Source of the DNA: Chryseobacterium shigense
GTDB taxonomy: Bacteria; Bacteroidota; Bacteroidia; Flavobacteriales; Weeksellaceae
Assembly (NCBI RefSeq): GCF_900156575.1
Contig: NZ_FTNY01000001.1
Span: 1 to 64,000 of the forward strand
DNA: 64,000 nt
Direction of reading: 5' to 3'
Shown here: positions 54,538 through 64,000 of the stretch, piece by piece
How the letters are laid out: each line of letters begins with the position of its first letter
Position numbering within the stretch: the first letter of the stretch is position 1
Position numbers and translations under genes: made by a program
The notes under the pieces: model-generated
The model's database searches: none
What the model was told of the DNA's origin: nothing
The model's input: the letters and a program-made list of their open reading frames with translations, nothing else

Positions 54538-55722
54538 TTATTTTTCAATAATGATCTTTCTTGTAACGCTGGAACCTTGCTTGTTGACGGTACATAAATA
54601 AATTCCATTTTTCAGGCTTGAAATATTAAGCTGAGATGTATTTTCGTCTTTTAACATTGAAAGACCCGAAAGATTAGTAATTTCAACCGTGAAGTTTCCT
54701 GTTCCTGAATCCGGCCATTCAATGTTTAAAATATTTTTAGCAGGATTCGGATACATTTTTACTGATTCCAGTGTCGTTAACGGCTTTTCTTTAGAGGCTG
54801 AAACAGGCGGAACCGTAGATGATGCCGTTGCAAAGTGCTGCATTGCCCCTACAGCAGCTTTGGCTACTTTAAATACGTAAACAGGATCTACATTGGCAAA
54901 GGTATCATTGGTCGTATGCTCATTATAACTTCTGGTATATTCATAAAAACCGGTGATCACATCTCCCTTCTGTTCAAAAGGCATATAATCGGATGAATAC
55001 GCATTGGAAATACTGGTCTGAAGAGGAGAGTACAGGGTCGTACATGTGGCCAGCTGTTGCGTCACTGTATTGGAAGCAGCATTATTTCCTGATTGTCCCG
55101 AGGTATCGCGTTCACAGATGATCTTATTGTTGACATTGCCTATCTTACCGCCTACCTGGTCAAGGTTGAAAACCAATTTGATATCCAGCTTTCGTACCCC
55201 GCTCTGAAACTCTACATTGTTAGCATAATGAGCGCTTCCGTACAAGCCTTGTTCCTCACCGGAGAAATGAATGAATTTAATAGAATATTCTGTGGGAACA
55301 TCTTTTAAAATTCTGGCCACCTCTAAAATAACAGAAGTTCCGCTGCCGTTATCACTGGTGCCGGGACCCGTAATGGTGTCAAAATGCCCGCAGATAATAA
55401 CATATTTATTAGGATAAAGAGTTCCTGTCTTGGTAATCACCAGGTTCTTCGAACTGGTACTTCCAAACGTAAAAGGATCTTCTGCGATCTGACTGGCTGA
55501 ATAGCCAAAAGAGGTATATTTGTTTTTGATCCAGGTTAGGGTATTGACATTATTGACAGATCCGGTAGTTTTGATTCCCAGATTGGAAAATTGCTGCAGA
55601 TTGGTGGTAATGTTGGTCTGTGAGACCAGATCTGCCCTGTTCTTATACGCCTGAATCAGAGTCTGGGCACTGACGCTTCCGACCGCTAATGCAGTGCACA
55701 CAAATGTGGTAAGTTTTTTCAT
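54538..55722 (-). CDS. Secreted M28 metallopeptidase with T9SS sorting domain (paralogue 2)
   Basis: A 394-residue protein with the same layout as its neighbours: signal peptide (cut near 'GSVSAQ'), M28 domain with 'CGHFDTITGPGTSDNGSG', 'FSGEEQGLYG', 'NLDQVGGKIG' and 'EHTTNDTFANVDP', and C-terminal sorting domain with 'MYPNPAKNILNIEWPDSG'. The metal site is complete. It is closer to paralogue 3 than to paralogue 1 in the first 150 residues. It lies 87 bases upstream of paralogue 3. Confidence 0.94.
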   Translation of the reverse strand: MKKLTTFVCTALAVGSVSAQTLIQAYKNRADLVSQTNITTNLQQFSNLGIKTTGSVNNVNTLTWIKNKYTSFGYSASQIAEDPFTFGSTSSKNLVITKTGTLYPNKYVIICGHFDTITGPGTSDNGSGTSVILEVARILKDVPTEYSIKFIHFSGEEQGLYGSAHYANNVEFQSGVRKLDIKLVFNLDQVGGKIGNVNNKIICERDTSGQSGNNAASNTVTQQLATCTTLYSPLQTSISNAYSSDYMPFEQKGDVITGFYEYTRSYNEHTTNDTFANVDPVYVFKVAKAAVGAMQHFATASSTVPPVSASKEKPLTTLESVKMYPNPAKNILNIEWPDSGTGNFTVEITNLSGLSMLKDENTSQLNISSLKNGIYLCTVNKQGSSVTRKIIIEK

Positions 55723-55749
55723 ATAAAATATTTTGTGATTGGGTTGTGA

Positions 55750-56925
55750 TTATTTTTCTATAATGATTTTTCTGGTTATACTATTTTTATCTGATTTTAG
55801 CGTCACCATATAGGCTCCGCTGGTCAATCCTGAGGTGTTTATCGTCTTTTCGTTTTCAGCATTGAGCAACAATCTGCCATTCATATCACTGATCTCAACT
55901 TTAAAGGCTTTATGATCCGTTGGTAATTCTATATTAACCACATCATGAGCCGGGTTAGGATAGATTTTAATCGTTTCTGATGAATGATCTGCCGGTACTT
56001 CAACCGTTGCTAAAGTCGTGGTGGAAGCTCCCGCAAAGTGCTGTAATGCACCTAAGGCGGCTTTCCCAACATTAAATACATACACAGGATCTACGTTCGC
56101 AAAAGTATCATTTACAGTATGCTCATTATTGCTTCTTGCCGTTTCATAAAAGCCTGTAATAATATCGCCTTTGTTCTCGAATGGAATGTAATCTGAATTG
56201 TAGGCATTAGACATGGTAGGCTGAAGGGGAGAATAGAGCGTGGTGCAGGTCGCCAGCTGTTGAGTCATGGCCAATGAAGCTGCATTATTCCCGGTTTGTC
56301 CACTCTGATCACTTTCACAGTTGATATTGCTGTTGATATTACCAAGTTTACCACCTACCTGATCAATATTAAAAATAACTTTTAAGGTAAGTTGACGTAC
56401 GCTATTCTGAAAAACCACATTATTGACATAGTGAGAACTCCCCAGATATCCCTGTTCCTCTCCTGAAAAATGAATGAATTTCACAGAATAGTCAGTAGGA
56501 ACATCTTTTAAGATTCTCGCGGCTTCCAGCAGGATAGAGGTTCCGCTGCCGTTATCACTTACTCCCGGACCTGTTACGGTGTCATAATGACCGCAAATGA
56601 TCACATAGATGTTAGGGTAAAGTGTTCCTGTTTTGGTAATGATTAAATTCTTTGAGGTATTCCCGTTGTAGGTAAAACTATCTTCAGTGATCTGGCCTGC
56701 GCTGTATCCGTAAGACTGATATTGGGTTTTAAGCCAATTCAGTGCGTTGGTGTTTTCCGGAGAGCCTGTAGTTTTTACACCAAGATTTCCAAAACTCTGA
56801 AGGTTGGCCGTAATATTGGCCTGTGATATTTTAGCTACCCGGGTTTGATAAGCCTGTATAAAATTCTGGCCCTGAAGGGTATATGCTGATAAAGAAATGA
56901 GTAAAAGAGTCGTTATTTTTTTCAC
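55750..56925 (-). CDS. Secreted M28 metallopeptidase with T9SS sorting domain (paralogue 1)
   Basis: A 391-residue protein. Signal peptide (cut near 'YTLQGQ'), M28 domain with 'CGHYDTVTGPGVSDNGSG', 'FSGEEQGYLG', 'NIDQVGGKLG' and 'EHTVNDTFANVDP', and sorting domain with 'IYPNPAHDVVNIELPTDH'. First in transcription order, 27 bases before paralogue 2, with a TACATTTG -7-like box at 56960-56967. All three keep their metal ligands, so all may be active with different substrates. Confidence 0.94.
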   Translation of the reverse strand: MKKITTLLLISLSAYTLQGQNFIQAYQTRVAKISQANITANLQSFGNLGVKTTGSPENTNALNWLKTQYQSYGYSAGQITEDSFTYNGNTSKNLIITKTGTLYPNIYVIICGHYDTVTGPGVSDNGSGTSILLEAARILKDVPTDYSVKFIHFSGEEQGYLGSSHYVNNVVFQNSVRQLTLKVIFNIDQVGGKLGNINSNINCESDQSGQTGNNAASLAMTQQLATCTTLYSPLQPTMSNAYNSDYIPFENKGDIITGFYETARSNNEHTVNDTFANVDPVYVFNVGKAALGALQHFAGASTTTLATVEVPADHSSETIKIYPNPAHDVVNIELPTDHKAFKVEISDMNGRLLLNAENEKTINTSGLTSGAYMVTLKSDKNSITRKIIIEK

Positions 56926-57106
56926 TTTTAACTAAAGTTTTATAGATTTAATAATTCAACAAATGTAGATAATAAAAATCGATTTTATTTTATGCAAAAA
57001 GGAAAAATTAGTTAATATCGTGTCGTTTTTTCTAATAAGCCTGAAATGGTGAAATTTAATCTATGTTGTTCTGTTTTTAATGAAAAAAAGTCATAAAACA
57101 GGGGTG

Positions 57107-57136
57107 CAAAAAAAATCCCGGGCAAAGCCCGGGATT
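57107..57136 (-). terminator. Terminator after rplT
   Basis: AATCCCGGGC and GCCCGGGATT around a three-base loop, with seven T on the minus strand, 25 bases after rplT. Confidence 0.93.
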
Positions 57137-57160
57137 ATATTGATAACAAAAAATTCTACA

Positions 57161-57505
57161 TTATTTTACTTGATCTACAACTGCTTTGAAAGCTTCAGGG
57201 TGATTCATTGCTAAATCAGCTAAAACTTTTCTGTTAAGCTCAACGTTGTTCTTTTTAAGAGCTCCCATAAATTGAGAGTAAGACATTCCATGCTCTCTGG
57301 CACCCGCGTTGATACGAGTAATCCAAAGTGATCTGAAATTTCTCTTTTTCTCTTTTCTTCCACGGTAAGCATATTGCATTGCTTTTTCTACCGCGTTTTT
57401 AGCTACCGTCCAAACGTTCTTTCTTCTACCGAAAAAACCTTTAGCTTGCTTAATAATTTTCTTTCTGCGAGCTCTTGAAGCTACTGCATTTACTGATCTT
57501 GGCAT
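57161..57505 (-). CDS. rplT: 50S ribosomal protein L20
   Basis: A 114-residue protein with the basic N-terminal tail ('[20 protein letters not shown]') and globular part ('[20 protein letters not shown]'). It binds 23S rRNA early in 50S assembly and in other bacteria represses its own operon. It is 120 bases after rpmI, the canonical order. Confidence 0.98.
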   Translation of the reverse strand: MPRSVNAVASRARRKKIIKQAKGFFGRRKNVWTVAKNAVEKAMQYAYRGRKEKKRNFRSLWITRINAGAREHGMSYSQFMGALKKNNVELNRKVLADLAMNHPEAFKAVVDQVK

Positions 57506-57625
57506 AATTTAAATTGTTTTTTTGAAATGTGCGGTAATTGTTTCATTACTCTTAGTGGCTCCATTTCAGGGTTAAATTGTTGAATTTGTTTGAATTCTTA
57601 TAAACCGAATATAGATTTATAAAAA

Positions 57626-57823
57626 CTACTTAATGGCTAATTGACGTAGAACGCTTTTTGTATCCACAGCAGCTACGTAAGAAGTTTGCGTAAGATTTCT
57701 CTTTTGCTTCGTTTCTTTCTTAGTTAAGATGTGGCTTTTGAAAGCATTCTTTCTTTTAATCTTCCCAGTTCCGGTAAGTTTAAAACGCTTTTTAGCACCT
57801 GATTTCGTTTTTAATTTTGGCAT
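57626..57823 (-). CDS. rpmI: 50S ribosomal protein L35
   Basis: A 65-residue basic protein, '[20 protein letters not shown]' being the family start. First gene of the rpmI-rplT pair here, because an unrelated hydrolase gene separates it from infC. The upstream region holds a hairpin that could be an L20 leader. Confidence 0.98.
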   Translation of the reverse strand: MPKLKTKSGAKKRFKLTGTGKIKRKNAFKSHILTKKETKQKRNLTQTSYVAAVDTKSVLRQLAIK

Positions 57824-57866
57824 TGTTCTGCTTTTTTATTGTTTTGTTATCAATATCTTGTCCCTG

Positions 57867-57888
57867 ATTCCCGGTAATACCCAGGAAT
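57867..57888 (-). promoter_or_regulatory. Hairpin in the rpmI leader
   Basis: On the minus strand ATTCCTGG and CCGGGAAT pair (one G-U) around GTATTA, about 45 bases before the rpmI start and just downstream of a TATCTTTG -7-like box (57905-57898). It may be a ribosomal-protein binding leader. Confidence 0.5.
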
Positions 57889-58010
57889 TATAGTTGGCAA
57901 AGATACAAAAAAAAACATCAATCTTTTCCCTGTACCATAGATTTTATAATAATTTCTTTAGCAGTGGGAGATTCGATATTTTTATGGACTAGAATAGGGG
58001 GGAGAATTCA

Positions 58011-58056
58011 TAAAAATAGAACTACAGATGTCGATACCTGCAGTTCTATTTTTTAT
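58011..58056. terminator. Terminator after the alpha/beta hydrolase
   Basis: The arms around AATAGAACT..AGTTCTATT with an extended CAG..CTG form a hairpin with A/T runs on both sides, so it can act in both directions. Confidence 0.8.
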
Positions 58057-58074
58057 GATCTTTGAAAATTAAGT

Positions 58075-58896
58075 TTATGATTTGAAGAATTCCAGAAGAT
58101 CTTTGTTGATCGTCGCAGCTTCTGTCGTAGGCATTCCGTGAGGAAATCCGGGATAGGTAATTAATTTTCCGTTTTTAACTAATTTAGCAGCAACCACCCC
58201 TGTGATTTCGTAAGGGACAATCTGGTCATCTTCACCATGCAATACCAAAACGGGTACATCAGTGCTTTTAAGATCTTCAGTAAAATCTGTTTCAGAGAAA
58301 GCTTTGATGCAATCATAATGAGCTTTAATAGATCCCATCATTCCCTGTCTCCACCAGTTTCTGCGAATTCCTTCAGATTCTTTGGCCCCTTCTCTGTTAT
58401 AACCATAGAATGCTAATGAAAAATCTACAAAATATTGTTGTCTCTGAGTGGCTGTATTGTGACGGATCTCATCAAAAACAGACATTGGAACACCGTTTGG
58501 ATTATTCTCAGTTTTAACCATAATTGGCGTTACTGCACTTATTAGGACAGCTTTTGAAGCCCTTCCTTTGCTATATTGAGCCACGTATCGGATCACTTCA
58601 CCTCCTCCTGTAGAATGTCCTACATGAATAACGTCTTTAAGATCCAAAGCTTCAACAATTTCTGCAACATCAGAAGCATAGGTATCCATATCATGTCCTT
58701 GTGCAGTCTGTTCAGATCTTCCGTGTCCTCTTCTGTCATGGGCAATCACCCGGTAGCCTTGTTCCAAGAAAAATAACATCTGCGCATCCCAGTCATCGCT
58801 GGATAATGGCCATCCGTGGTGAAAAAATACAGGTTGTCCTTTTCCCCAGTCTTTGTAATAAATCTCTGTTCCGTCTTTTAAAGTAAGTGTGCTCAT
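58075..58896 (-). CDS. Alpha/beta hydrolase, chloroperoxidase-like esterase
   Basis: A 273-residue protein. 'FHHGWPLSSDDWDAQM' and 'VIAHDRRGHGRSEQ' are typical of the cofactor-free haloperoxidase/arylesterase group. The nucleophile Ser is in 'HVGHSTGGGEV', Asp in 'LHGEDDQIVPY' and His in 'GFPHGMPTT'. The triad is complete. It sits alone between infC and rpmI with terminators on both sides, so it does not belong functionally to the translation operon. Confidence 0.92.
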   Translation of the reverse strand: MSTLTLKDGTEIYYKDWGKGQPVFFHHGWPLSSDDWDAQMLFFLEQGYRVIAHDRRGHGRSEQTAQGHDMDTYASDVAEIVEALDLKDVIHVGHSTGGGEVIRYVAQYSKGRASKAVLISAVTPIMVKTENNPNGVPMSVFDEIRHNTATQRQQYFVDFSLAFYGYNREGAKESEGIRRNWWRQGMMGSIKAHYDCIKAFSETDFTEDLKSTDVPVLVLHGEDDQIVPYEITGVVAAKLVKNGKLITYPGFPHGMPTTEAATINKDLLEFFKS

Positions 58897-59025
58897 TGTT
58901 TTTCCTGTTTAAGTTATTAATACTGTAATAAATAGTATTGTTTGTTATTTACAATACAAATGTATGCCAATATGTTTCAATGGATATTGATCTAGGATAA
59001 TATTTAATAATAACTTAATAAATAT

Positions 59026-59057
59026 AAAAACGCCTCAAAGTACTTTGAGGCGTTTTT
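59026..59057. terminator. Terminator after infC
   Basis: A perfect palindrome, AAAAACGCCTCAAAGT and its complement, with T runs on either side. It ends the thrS-infC transcript before the hydrolase gene. Confidence 0.93.
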
Positions 59058-59091
59058 ATATGATAGGAAATAGACCTTAGGTCTACTAAAA

Positions 59092-59652
59092 CTATTTAGC
59101 TGGTTTTTTAGGACTCATCATCATGATCATTCTTTTTCCTTCAAGCTTAGGCAGCTGATCTACTTTTCCAACGTGCTCAAGTTCCTGAGCCAGTTTTAGA
59201 AGCAAAATCTCTCCCTGATCTTTAAAGATAATTGAACGTCCCTTAAAAAATACGTAGGTTTTCAATTTTGAACCTTCTTCAAGGAATTTCTCAGCATGTT
59301 TCTTCTTAAATTCATAATCATGGTCGTCTGTCTGAGGTCCGAAACGGATCTCCTTTACCACCACTTTTACCTGCTTAGCTTTTAGTTCCTTCTGCTTTTT
59401 CTTCTGCTCGTATAAAAACTTTTTATAGTCTAATATCCTTGCAATGAAAGGTTCAGCCTTATCCGAAATTACCACTAAATCCAATTCCTGTTCCGTAGCA
59501 AGTTGTCTTGCTTTATCGATTGGAAAAATTCCCGGCTCTACGTTATCGCCCACTAAACGAAGCTCTCTCACACGAATTTTATCGTTGATCAAGTGTAAGT
59601 CCTCCTGTACAGGACGTCTCTGTGGGCCCCTGTTGTTAAATCTTTGTGCTAT
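59092..59652 (-). CDS. infC: Translation initiation factor IF-3, probable non-AUG start
   Basis: From the TTG at 59592 the product would be 167 residues, starting '[20 protein letters not shown]'. The frame continues upstream as '[20 protein letters not shown]', which matches the basic N-terminal tail seen in Flavobacteriia IF-3. The codon before it is ATA at 59652-59650. Rare start codons are known for infC (AUU in E. coli), where they allow self-control by IF-3. I therefore place the start at ATA. The two-domain protein prevents subunit joining and checks start codons. It lies 39 bases after thrS. Confidence 0.85.
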   Translation of the reverse strand: MAQRFNNRGPQRRPVQEDLHLINDKIRVRELRLVGDNVEPGIFPIDKARQLATEQELDLVVISDKAEPFIARILDYKKFLYEQKKKQKELKAKQVKVVVKEIRFGPQTDDHDYEFKKKHAEKFLEEGSKLKTYVFFKGRSIIFKDQGEILLLKLAQELEHVGKVDQLPKLEGKRMIMMMSPKKPAK

Positions 59653-59691
59653 TGTATTAAATTTTATTGGTTAACTTTCTATTTAGCAATA

Positions 59692-61611
59692 TTATATTGC
59701 TGCTTCTTTCTTAAAATAAGTGACGAAATCTTCCATATTCATCACTCCAAGATCTCCCTCTCCACGTCTTCTTACAGAAATCGTGCCGTCATTCTCTTCA
59801 TTTTCTCCTACAACAAGCATGAATGGGATCTTTTTCAATTCTGCATCACGGATTTTTTTACCCGTTTTCTCATTTCTGTCGTCAATCAGACCGCTAATAT
59901 CGTGATTTTCCAAAAATTGTGAAACTTTTTTTGCATAATCTACATATTTTTCACTGATCGGTAAAATAATGAACTGATCAGGACTTAGCCATAATGGGAA
60001 ATCTCCTGCCGTATTTTCTAATAAGATCGCGATAAAACGTTCCATAGAACCGAATGGGGCTCTGTGAATCATTACCGGTCTGTGCTTTTCATTATCGTTT
60101 CCGATATAGTGAAGATCAAATCTTTCAGGCAAATTATAGTCAACCTGGATTGTTCCCAGCTGCCATTTTCTTCCCAAAGCATCTTTCACCATGAAATCCA
60201 ATTTTGGACCGTAGAATGCAGCTTCACCATATTCTACGATGGTTGTCAAACCTTTTTTCTCAGCCGCGTTGATGATCGCGTTTTCGGCTTTTTCCCAATT
60301 TTCATCAGAACCGATATATTTTTCTTTGTTATCAGGATCTCTCAATGAAACCTGAGTCACAAAATCTTCAAAACCTAATGACTTAAATACATACAGCGTT
60401 AAATCAATTACTTTTTCAAACTCTTCTGAAAGCTGATCAGGAGTACAGAAAAGGTGAGCATCATCCTGGGTAAATCCACGAACTCTTGTCAACCCGTGAA
60501 GTTCTCCACTTTGCTCATATCTGTAAACCGTCCCGAATTCTGCATACCTCTTTGGGAGATCCCTGTAGCTCCATTGTGATGTTTTGTAGATTTCACAGTG
60601 GTGAGGACAGTTCATTGGCTTCAGCATGAATTCTTCTCCTTCATTTGGCGTTTTGATAGGCTGAAAGCTGTCTGCACCATATTTATCCCAGTGACCTGAG
60701 GTGACATACAATTCTTTTGAACCGATGTGTGGTGACATGACAAACTCATACCCTCCTTTTTTCTGAGCATCAGAAAGGAAATTTTCCAGTTTTCTTCTCA
60801 AAGCAGTACCTTTTGGCAACCATAAAGGAAGACCTGCACCTACTTTTTCAGAGAAAGCAAATATCCCTAACTCTTTACCAAGTTTTCTGTGATCTCTTCT
60901 TTTAGCTTCCTCCAGTCTTTCAAGATATTCAGTAAGCTCTTTCTGTTTAGGAAAAGAAATACCGTACACTCTTGTCAGCTGAGGATTTTTTTCATTTCCT
61001 CTCCAATAGGCTCCGGCTGCATTTAAGATCTTAACAGCTTTTACAATACTGGTGTTGGGAATATGTCCGCCACGGCATAAGTCTGTAAAATCGTCATGCG
61101 TTACAAAAGTGATTTCTCCATCATTAAGATTTGTGATCAATTCAACTTTGTACGGGTTGTCGGCATATGTCTTTAATGCTTCTTCTTTAGAAACAGGGTA
61201 TAATGAGAAGGTTGAACCTTTTTTAGCATTTTCCAGTACTTTCTTTTCAATTTTCTCAAAATCCTTTTCAGATAAACTGTCGTCTCCGAAATCTACATCA
61301 TAATAAAATCCGCTTTCTATCGCCGGACCGATGGTCAACTTAGCATTGGGATAAAATTCAAGGATCGCCTGCGCCAACAAGTGGGCAGAAGAGTGCCAGA
61401 ACGCTTTTTTTCCAAGATCATCATTCCAGGTTAACAATTGTACCGTTGAATCCGTGGTTATAGGTGTGGTCGTTTCTACTTGTTTGCCGTTTACAACTGC
61501 GGAAATGGTATTTCTAGCCAATCCCTCGCTGATAGATTTTGCCACATCTAAAGGAGTAACTTCTCCCTCAAATTCTTTGACACTATTGTCTGGAAGTGTA
61601 ATTTTTATCAT
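59692..61611 (-). CDS. thrS: Threonyl-tRNA synthetase
   Basis: A 639-residue class II synthetase. TGS domain (~1-62), editing domain with '[11 protein letters not shown]' and 'CRGGHIPNT', catalytic core with motif 2 '[20 protein letters not shown]' and motif 3 '[17 protein letters not shown]', and anticodon-binding domain (~540-639). Zinc ligands are present ('[11 protein letters not shown]'). First gene of the thrS-infC unit. I saw no T-box or leader peptide upstream. Confidence 0.98.
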   Translation of the reverse strand: MIKITLPDNSVKEFEGEVTPLDVAKSISEGLARNTISAVVNGKQVETTTPITTDSTVQLLTWNDDLGKKAFWHSSAHLLAQAILEFYPNAKLTIGPAIESGFYYDVDFGDDSLSEKDFEKIEKKVLENAKKGSTFSLYPVSKEEALKTYADNPYKVELITNLNDGEITFVTHDDFTDLCRGGHIPNTSIVKAVKILNAAGAYWRGNEKNPQLTRVYGISFPKQKELTEYLERLEEAKRRDHRKLGKELGIFAFSEKVGAGLPLWLPKGTALRRKLENFLSDAQKKGGYEFVMSPHIGSKELYVTSGHWDKYGADSFQPIKTPNEGEEFMLKPMNCPHHCEIYKTSQWSYRDLPKRYAEFGTVYRYEQSGELHGLTRVRGFTQDDAHLFCTPDQLSEEFEKVIDLTLYVFKSLGFEDFVTQVSLRDPDNKEKYIGSDENWEKAENAIINAAEKKGLTTIVEYGEAAFYGPKLDFMVKDALGRKWQLGTIQVDYNLPERFDLHYIGNDNEKHRPVMIHRAPFGSMERFIAILLENTAGDFPLWLSPDQFIILPISEKYVDYAKKVSQFLENHDISGLIDDRNEKTGKKIRDAELKKIPFMLVVGENEENDGTISVRRRGEGDLGVMNMEDFVTYFKKEAAI

Positions 61612-61861
61612 TGTTTACTAAGAAATTTTAAGATGCAAAAATACGCATTTTTTAGTTAATATGCTATATTTAAAGTATATTTGAAATAAGAATTCCTGTT
61701 GAATCTTGAAAATAAGATTTGCGATTTAAAATGGATCTATCCTTACCCTGATTTTTTCACGGACAAATACCCTTATACTTTAGTGTTTTCCAGTAAGAAA
61801 GCTCTGAAACAGGGGGATTTGACTTTCTCAATTGAATACTGATTAAAAAAGAAATGATAAT

Positions 61862-62842
61862 ATGTATAATGCTATGAAAAACTTTAATATTGATCTGCAC
61901 TGTGATTTATTATGCCATTTATTAGACCCGGGCTCTGCCATTGATGATAAAGAACTGGGATGTTCGCTTCCTTACCTGAAAGAAGGAAACGTAAAACTTC
62001 AGGTAATGGCCATATACTCAGCAACTGGAGCCAATAGTACTGCAGATGCAGCAAAACAGAGTAATCTATTTGCAGAGCTGTTGAAAAATGAAAATTTCTT
62101 CTTATTTGAAGGTGAAAATTACAAGAATCCTGAAAATGAAAACAGAGTAGGGATCATTGCTTCCATTGAAAATGCGTCTGGCTTTTGTGGAGAAGATGAT
62201 GCTTTAGAAAACGGATTTAAAAATCTGGAAACCATTATTGAAAAGACTCAAAAAATTCTTTATTTAGGAATCACTCATCATACTGAAAACCGTTTTGGAG
62301 GCGGAAATAATTCTGAAGCCGGATTGAAAGAAGATGGAAAAGTCCTGATCGACTATATTTCAGGAAAGAGAATTCCTATTGACCTGGCGCATACAAGCGA
62401 TCAGTTGGCTTATGGTATCCTTAACTATATTGATCAGAAAAATTACAGTATTCCTATTCTGGCGAGCCATTCGAATTACCGGAAAGTTCACGACAAAAAT
62501 AGGAATCTTCCGGACGAACTTGCTAAAGAAATTATCAGAAGAAAAGGCCTGATAGGCCTGAATTTGATCCGAAACTGTGTAGATGAAACGAATCCGGAAA
62601 AACTGTATGAACATATTCAGTACGGACTCGATCTGGGTGGTGAAGAGGCTATTGCCTACGGTGCCGATTTTTTTTATTGCAAAAATCATCCGGATAAATC
62701 ACGTCATCCCTTTTTCTTTAAAGGATATGATGATGCATCAGCGTTGAATACCATGAACAGTAGAATAGAAAGAGATTTTTCTTCTGAAATTATGGAAAAA
62801 ATCAGCCATAAAAATGCTTTGAAATTTATAGAAAAGATATAA
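61862..62842 (+). CDS. Membrane dipeptidase-like protein (peptidase M19)
   Basis: A 326-residue TIM-barrel metalloenzyme. The first metal motif is 'IDLHCDLLCHLL', followed by 'GITHHTENRFGGG', 'PIDLAHTSD' and 'LASHSNYRKVHDKNRNLPDE', the usual M19 order. No signal peptide, so it is probably cytoplasmic and cleaves dipeptides. The first two Met (residues 1 and 5) are both possible starts. Confidence 0.88.
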   Translation: MYNAMKNFNIDLHCDLLCHLLDPGSAIDDKELGCSLPYLKEGNVKLQVMAIYSATGANSTADAAKQSNLFAELLKNENFFLFEGENYKNPENENRVGIIASIENASGFCGEDDALENGFKNLETIIEKTQKILYLGITHHTENRFGGGNNSEAGLKEDGKVLIDYISGKRIPIDLAHTSDQLAYGILNYIDQKNYSIPILASHSNYRKVHDKNRNLPDELAKEIIRRKGLIGLNLIRNCVDETNPEKLYEHIQYGLDLGGEEAIAYGADFFYCKNHPDKSRHPFFFKGYDDASALNTMNSRIERDFSSEIMEKISHKNALKFIEKI

Positions 62843-62941
62843 TATTTCAATGGCAGCTAACCCTCAAGTTATTGATCAGGCTGCCGGAGGTCAATAATCC
62901 CGAATATCACTCATCTCATTTTTGAGATATTTAAAAAATCG

Positions 62942-62981
62942 AAAAAACTGGGGGCTGAGCAATCGAAGCTTCCAGTTTTTA
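62942..62981. terminator. Terminator between the dipeptidase and the 3' gene
   Basis: AAAAACTGG and CCAGTTTTT outer arms with A and T tracts on both sides, between convergent genes and touching the stop at 62979. Confidence 0.65.
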
Positions 62982-64000
62982 TTTCTTCCTTTTATACCGT
63001 ACTTTCTTTTTGATGATTTCAATCACATCCACGTTTTTCACTTTAGATTGTACCCATCCATGGATGTCAATATACAGCAGTGATCTCCTGTAGTATTCAT
63101 TTTTAGAAAATCCTTCAAGAACTTCATCGAAAGCTTCAAATGATTCCTGTTGCTTGTTTAAGACCAGGTTGTTAATGTTCTTAAAAAACTGTATGCTTTC
63201 AAAATGGAATACCTCAGGTTTTTTCATTTTTTTGGCAAATTTTAGCGTTGAGTTGATGAATTCATCGTAGTCTTCGTCATTTCCGGATTCATATTTAGCC
63301 ATTAAGATCAGAATTCTGGTGTGAAAAAGAAGATCTTCCTGAACATTTCCCTTGCATTCCACTACCTTCATCGAATACTCAATGGATTTCTGGAAATTTT
63401 TGCTTCCAAAAAACATGGCCGCCATTTTCAGATAAAGGATCATAAAGTGATGCTCATCTATTTTTTCCCGAAGCCTTTCCATTTTCAGTTCAATTTCAGG
63501 GATAAGTTTTGTTCCGGTAAAAAATTCGCCTTTCACAAAATGAATATTCATCAGTGTATTGTAATGGGTGAGGAAAATTAAAGCCTGCAGATTTTCATTC
63601 TGGGAAAAATTCTCAGCATTGACCGTGGTATTGAAATGGTGGAAATGTTCTTCCAGAATGTCAATATTTCCATACAAAAACAGGATTTTGAGAAGATAAG
63701 TATTCCCCTTGATATACCATACCGGATGGCTGAAAATCATTTCCGGTTTTTTATGGAAAAGGTCTACCCATTGATGAGCATATTTTAAAGTGTACTTGTA
63801 ATCCTGTAGCAGCTGATTCTTCCAGACGTGGGCTTTGAAATACCAAAGTTTTTCTGTGAAATTCAGCTTTTCCAGCTTTATCTTTCGGATCTGGTCATTG
63901 AACAGTTCCAATACTTTTTCCCGGTCTGCATCATTTTTTACATACCCGTGCGTGAGCATTTCACTGTATAGTTTAAGCGAAAGATTGGACAGTTCCGTGG
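62979..64000 (-). CDS. Helical-repeat hypothetical protein (cut by window end)
   Basis: The frame is open to the window edge, so the Met at 63959 is probably not the start. The visible 340 residues are nearly all helical, with repeating aromatic and Leu patterns ('YKYTLKYAHQWVDLFHKKPE', 'FQKSIEYSMKVVECKGNVQE') like TPR or SEL1-type repeats. The C terminus is basic ('KKKVRYKRKK'). No family recognised; a scaffold role is possible. Confidence 0.65.
   Translation of the reverse strand, partial: TELSNLSLKLYSEMLTHGYVKNDADREKVLELFNDQIRKIKLEKLNFTEKLWYFKAHVWKNQLLQDYKYTLKYAHQWVDLFHKKPEMIFSHPVWYIKGNTYLLKILFLYGNIDILEEHFHHFNTTVNAENFSQNENLQALIFLTHYNTLMNIHFVKGEFFTGTKLIPEIELKMERLREKIDEHHFMILYLKMAAMFFGSKNFQKSIEYSMKVVECKGNVQEDLLFHTRILILMAKYESGNDEDYDEFINSTLKFAKKMKKPEVFHFESIQFFKNINNLVLNKQQESFEAFDEVLEGFSKNEYYRRSLLYIDIHGWVQSKVKNVDVIEIIKKKVRYKRKK

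Overview
The window looks like a chromosomal segment of a Chryseobacterium-like member of the Flavobacteriia (Bacteroidota). The reasons are low GC content, TAnnTTTG -7 boxes with a TTG about 19 bases upstream, few purine-rich ribosome binding sites, Type IX secretion (T9SS) C-terminal sorting domains, DUF5686 and DUF4280 proteins, and 'VGINTTTP..TLDVNG'-type surface proteins. The assignment rests on family knowledge only; no search was run. I saw no rRNA, tRNA, insertion sequence, prophage or CRISPR array.

Layout. 1-3030: the end of a type VI secretion (T6SS) VgrG cluster, made of a partial VgrG, an AT-rich unknown gene placed like an effector, a small exported protein that may be its immunity partner, and a DUF4280/PAAR-like tip protein. 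3344-8736: a DUF5686 outer-membrane protein, a cation diffusion facilitator, small unknowns and an outer-membrane beta-barrel. 9081-10140: three tandem, near-identical cold-shock genes behind a long leader. 11442-18057: a PAS histidine kinase with two single-domain response regulators, a TonB-dependent receptor and a PQQ-dehydrogenase-like lipoprotein. 18450-26331: pentose phosphate genes (tkt, rpiB, a HAD phosphatase gene, gnd, zwf) with a convergent glk; no pgl is visible. 26513-36901: an accessory block of regulators (one MarR, three AraC) beside small oxidoreductases, an esterase, an IMPase-like protein and a methyltransferase. 37015-38280: a ClC channel. 38461-38956: a fourth csp gene. 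39102-46032: lipoproteins, NlpC/P60, LytTR, DUF2255, dapD and a glycosyltransferase.

46040-53178 is a complete eight-gene histidine operon, hisGDCBHAF(IE). It is preceded by a His-rich leader peptide and an attenuator. 53263-56925 holds three tandem secreted M28 peptidases with T9SS sorting domains. 57161-61611 is the thrS-infC-rpmI-rplT translation cluster on the minus strand, split by an alpha/beta hydrolase gene and its own terminators. infC appears to start at a non-AUG codon. The window ends with an M19 dipeptidase and a partial helical-repeat protein.

The most striking unexplained signal is a leader of roughly 265-270 nt shared by the two distant csp loci (9839-10140 on the minus strand and 38461-38764 on the plus strand). 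It starts at matching promoters, shows several blocks of near-identity, and ends in small hairpins, one of which carries a paired change between loci. It looks like a structured regulatory RNA of cold-shock genes in this lineage.
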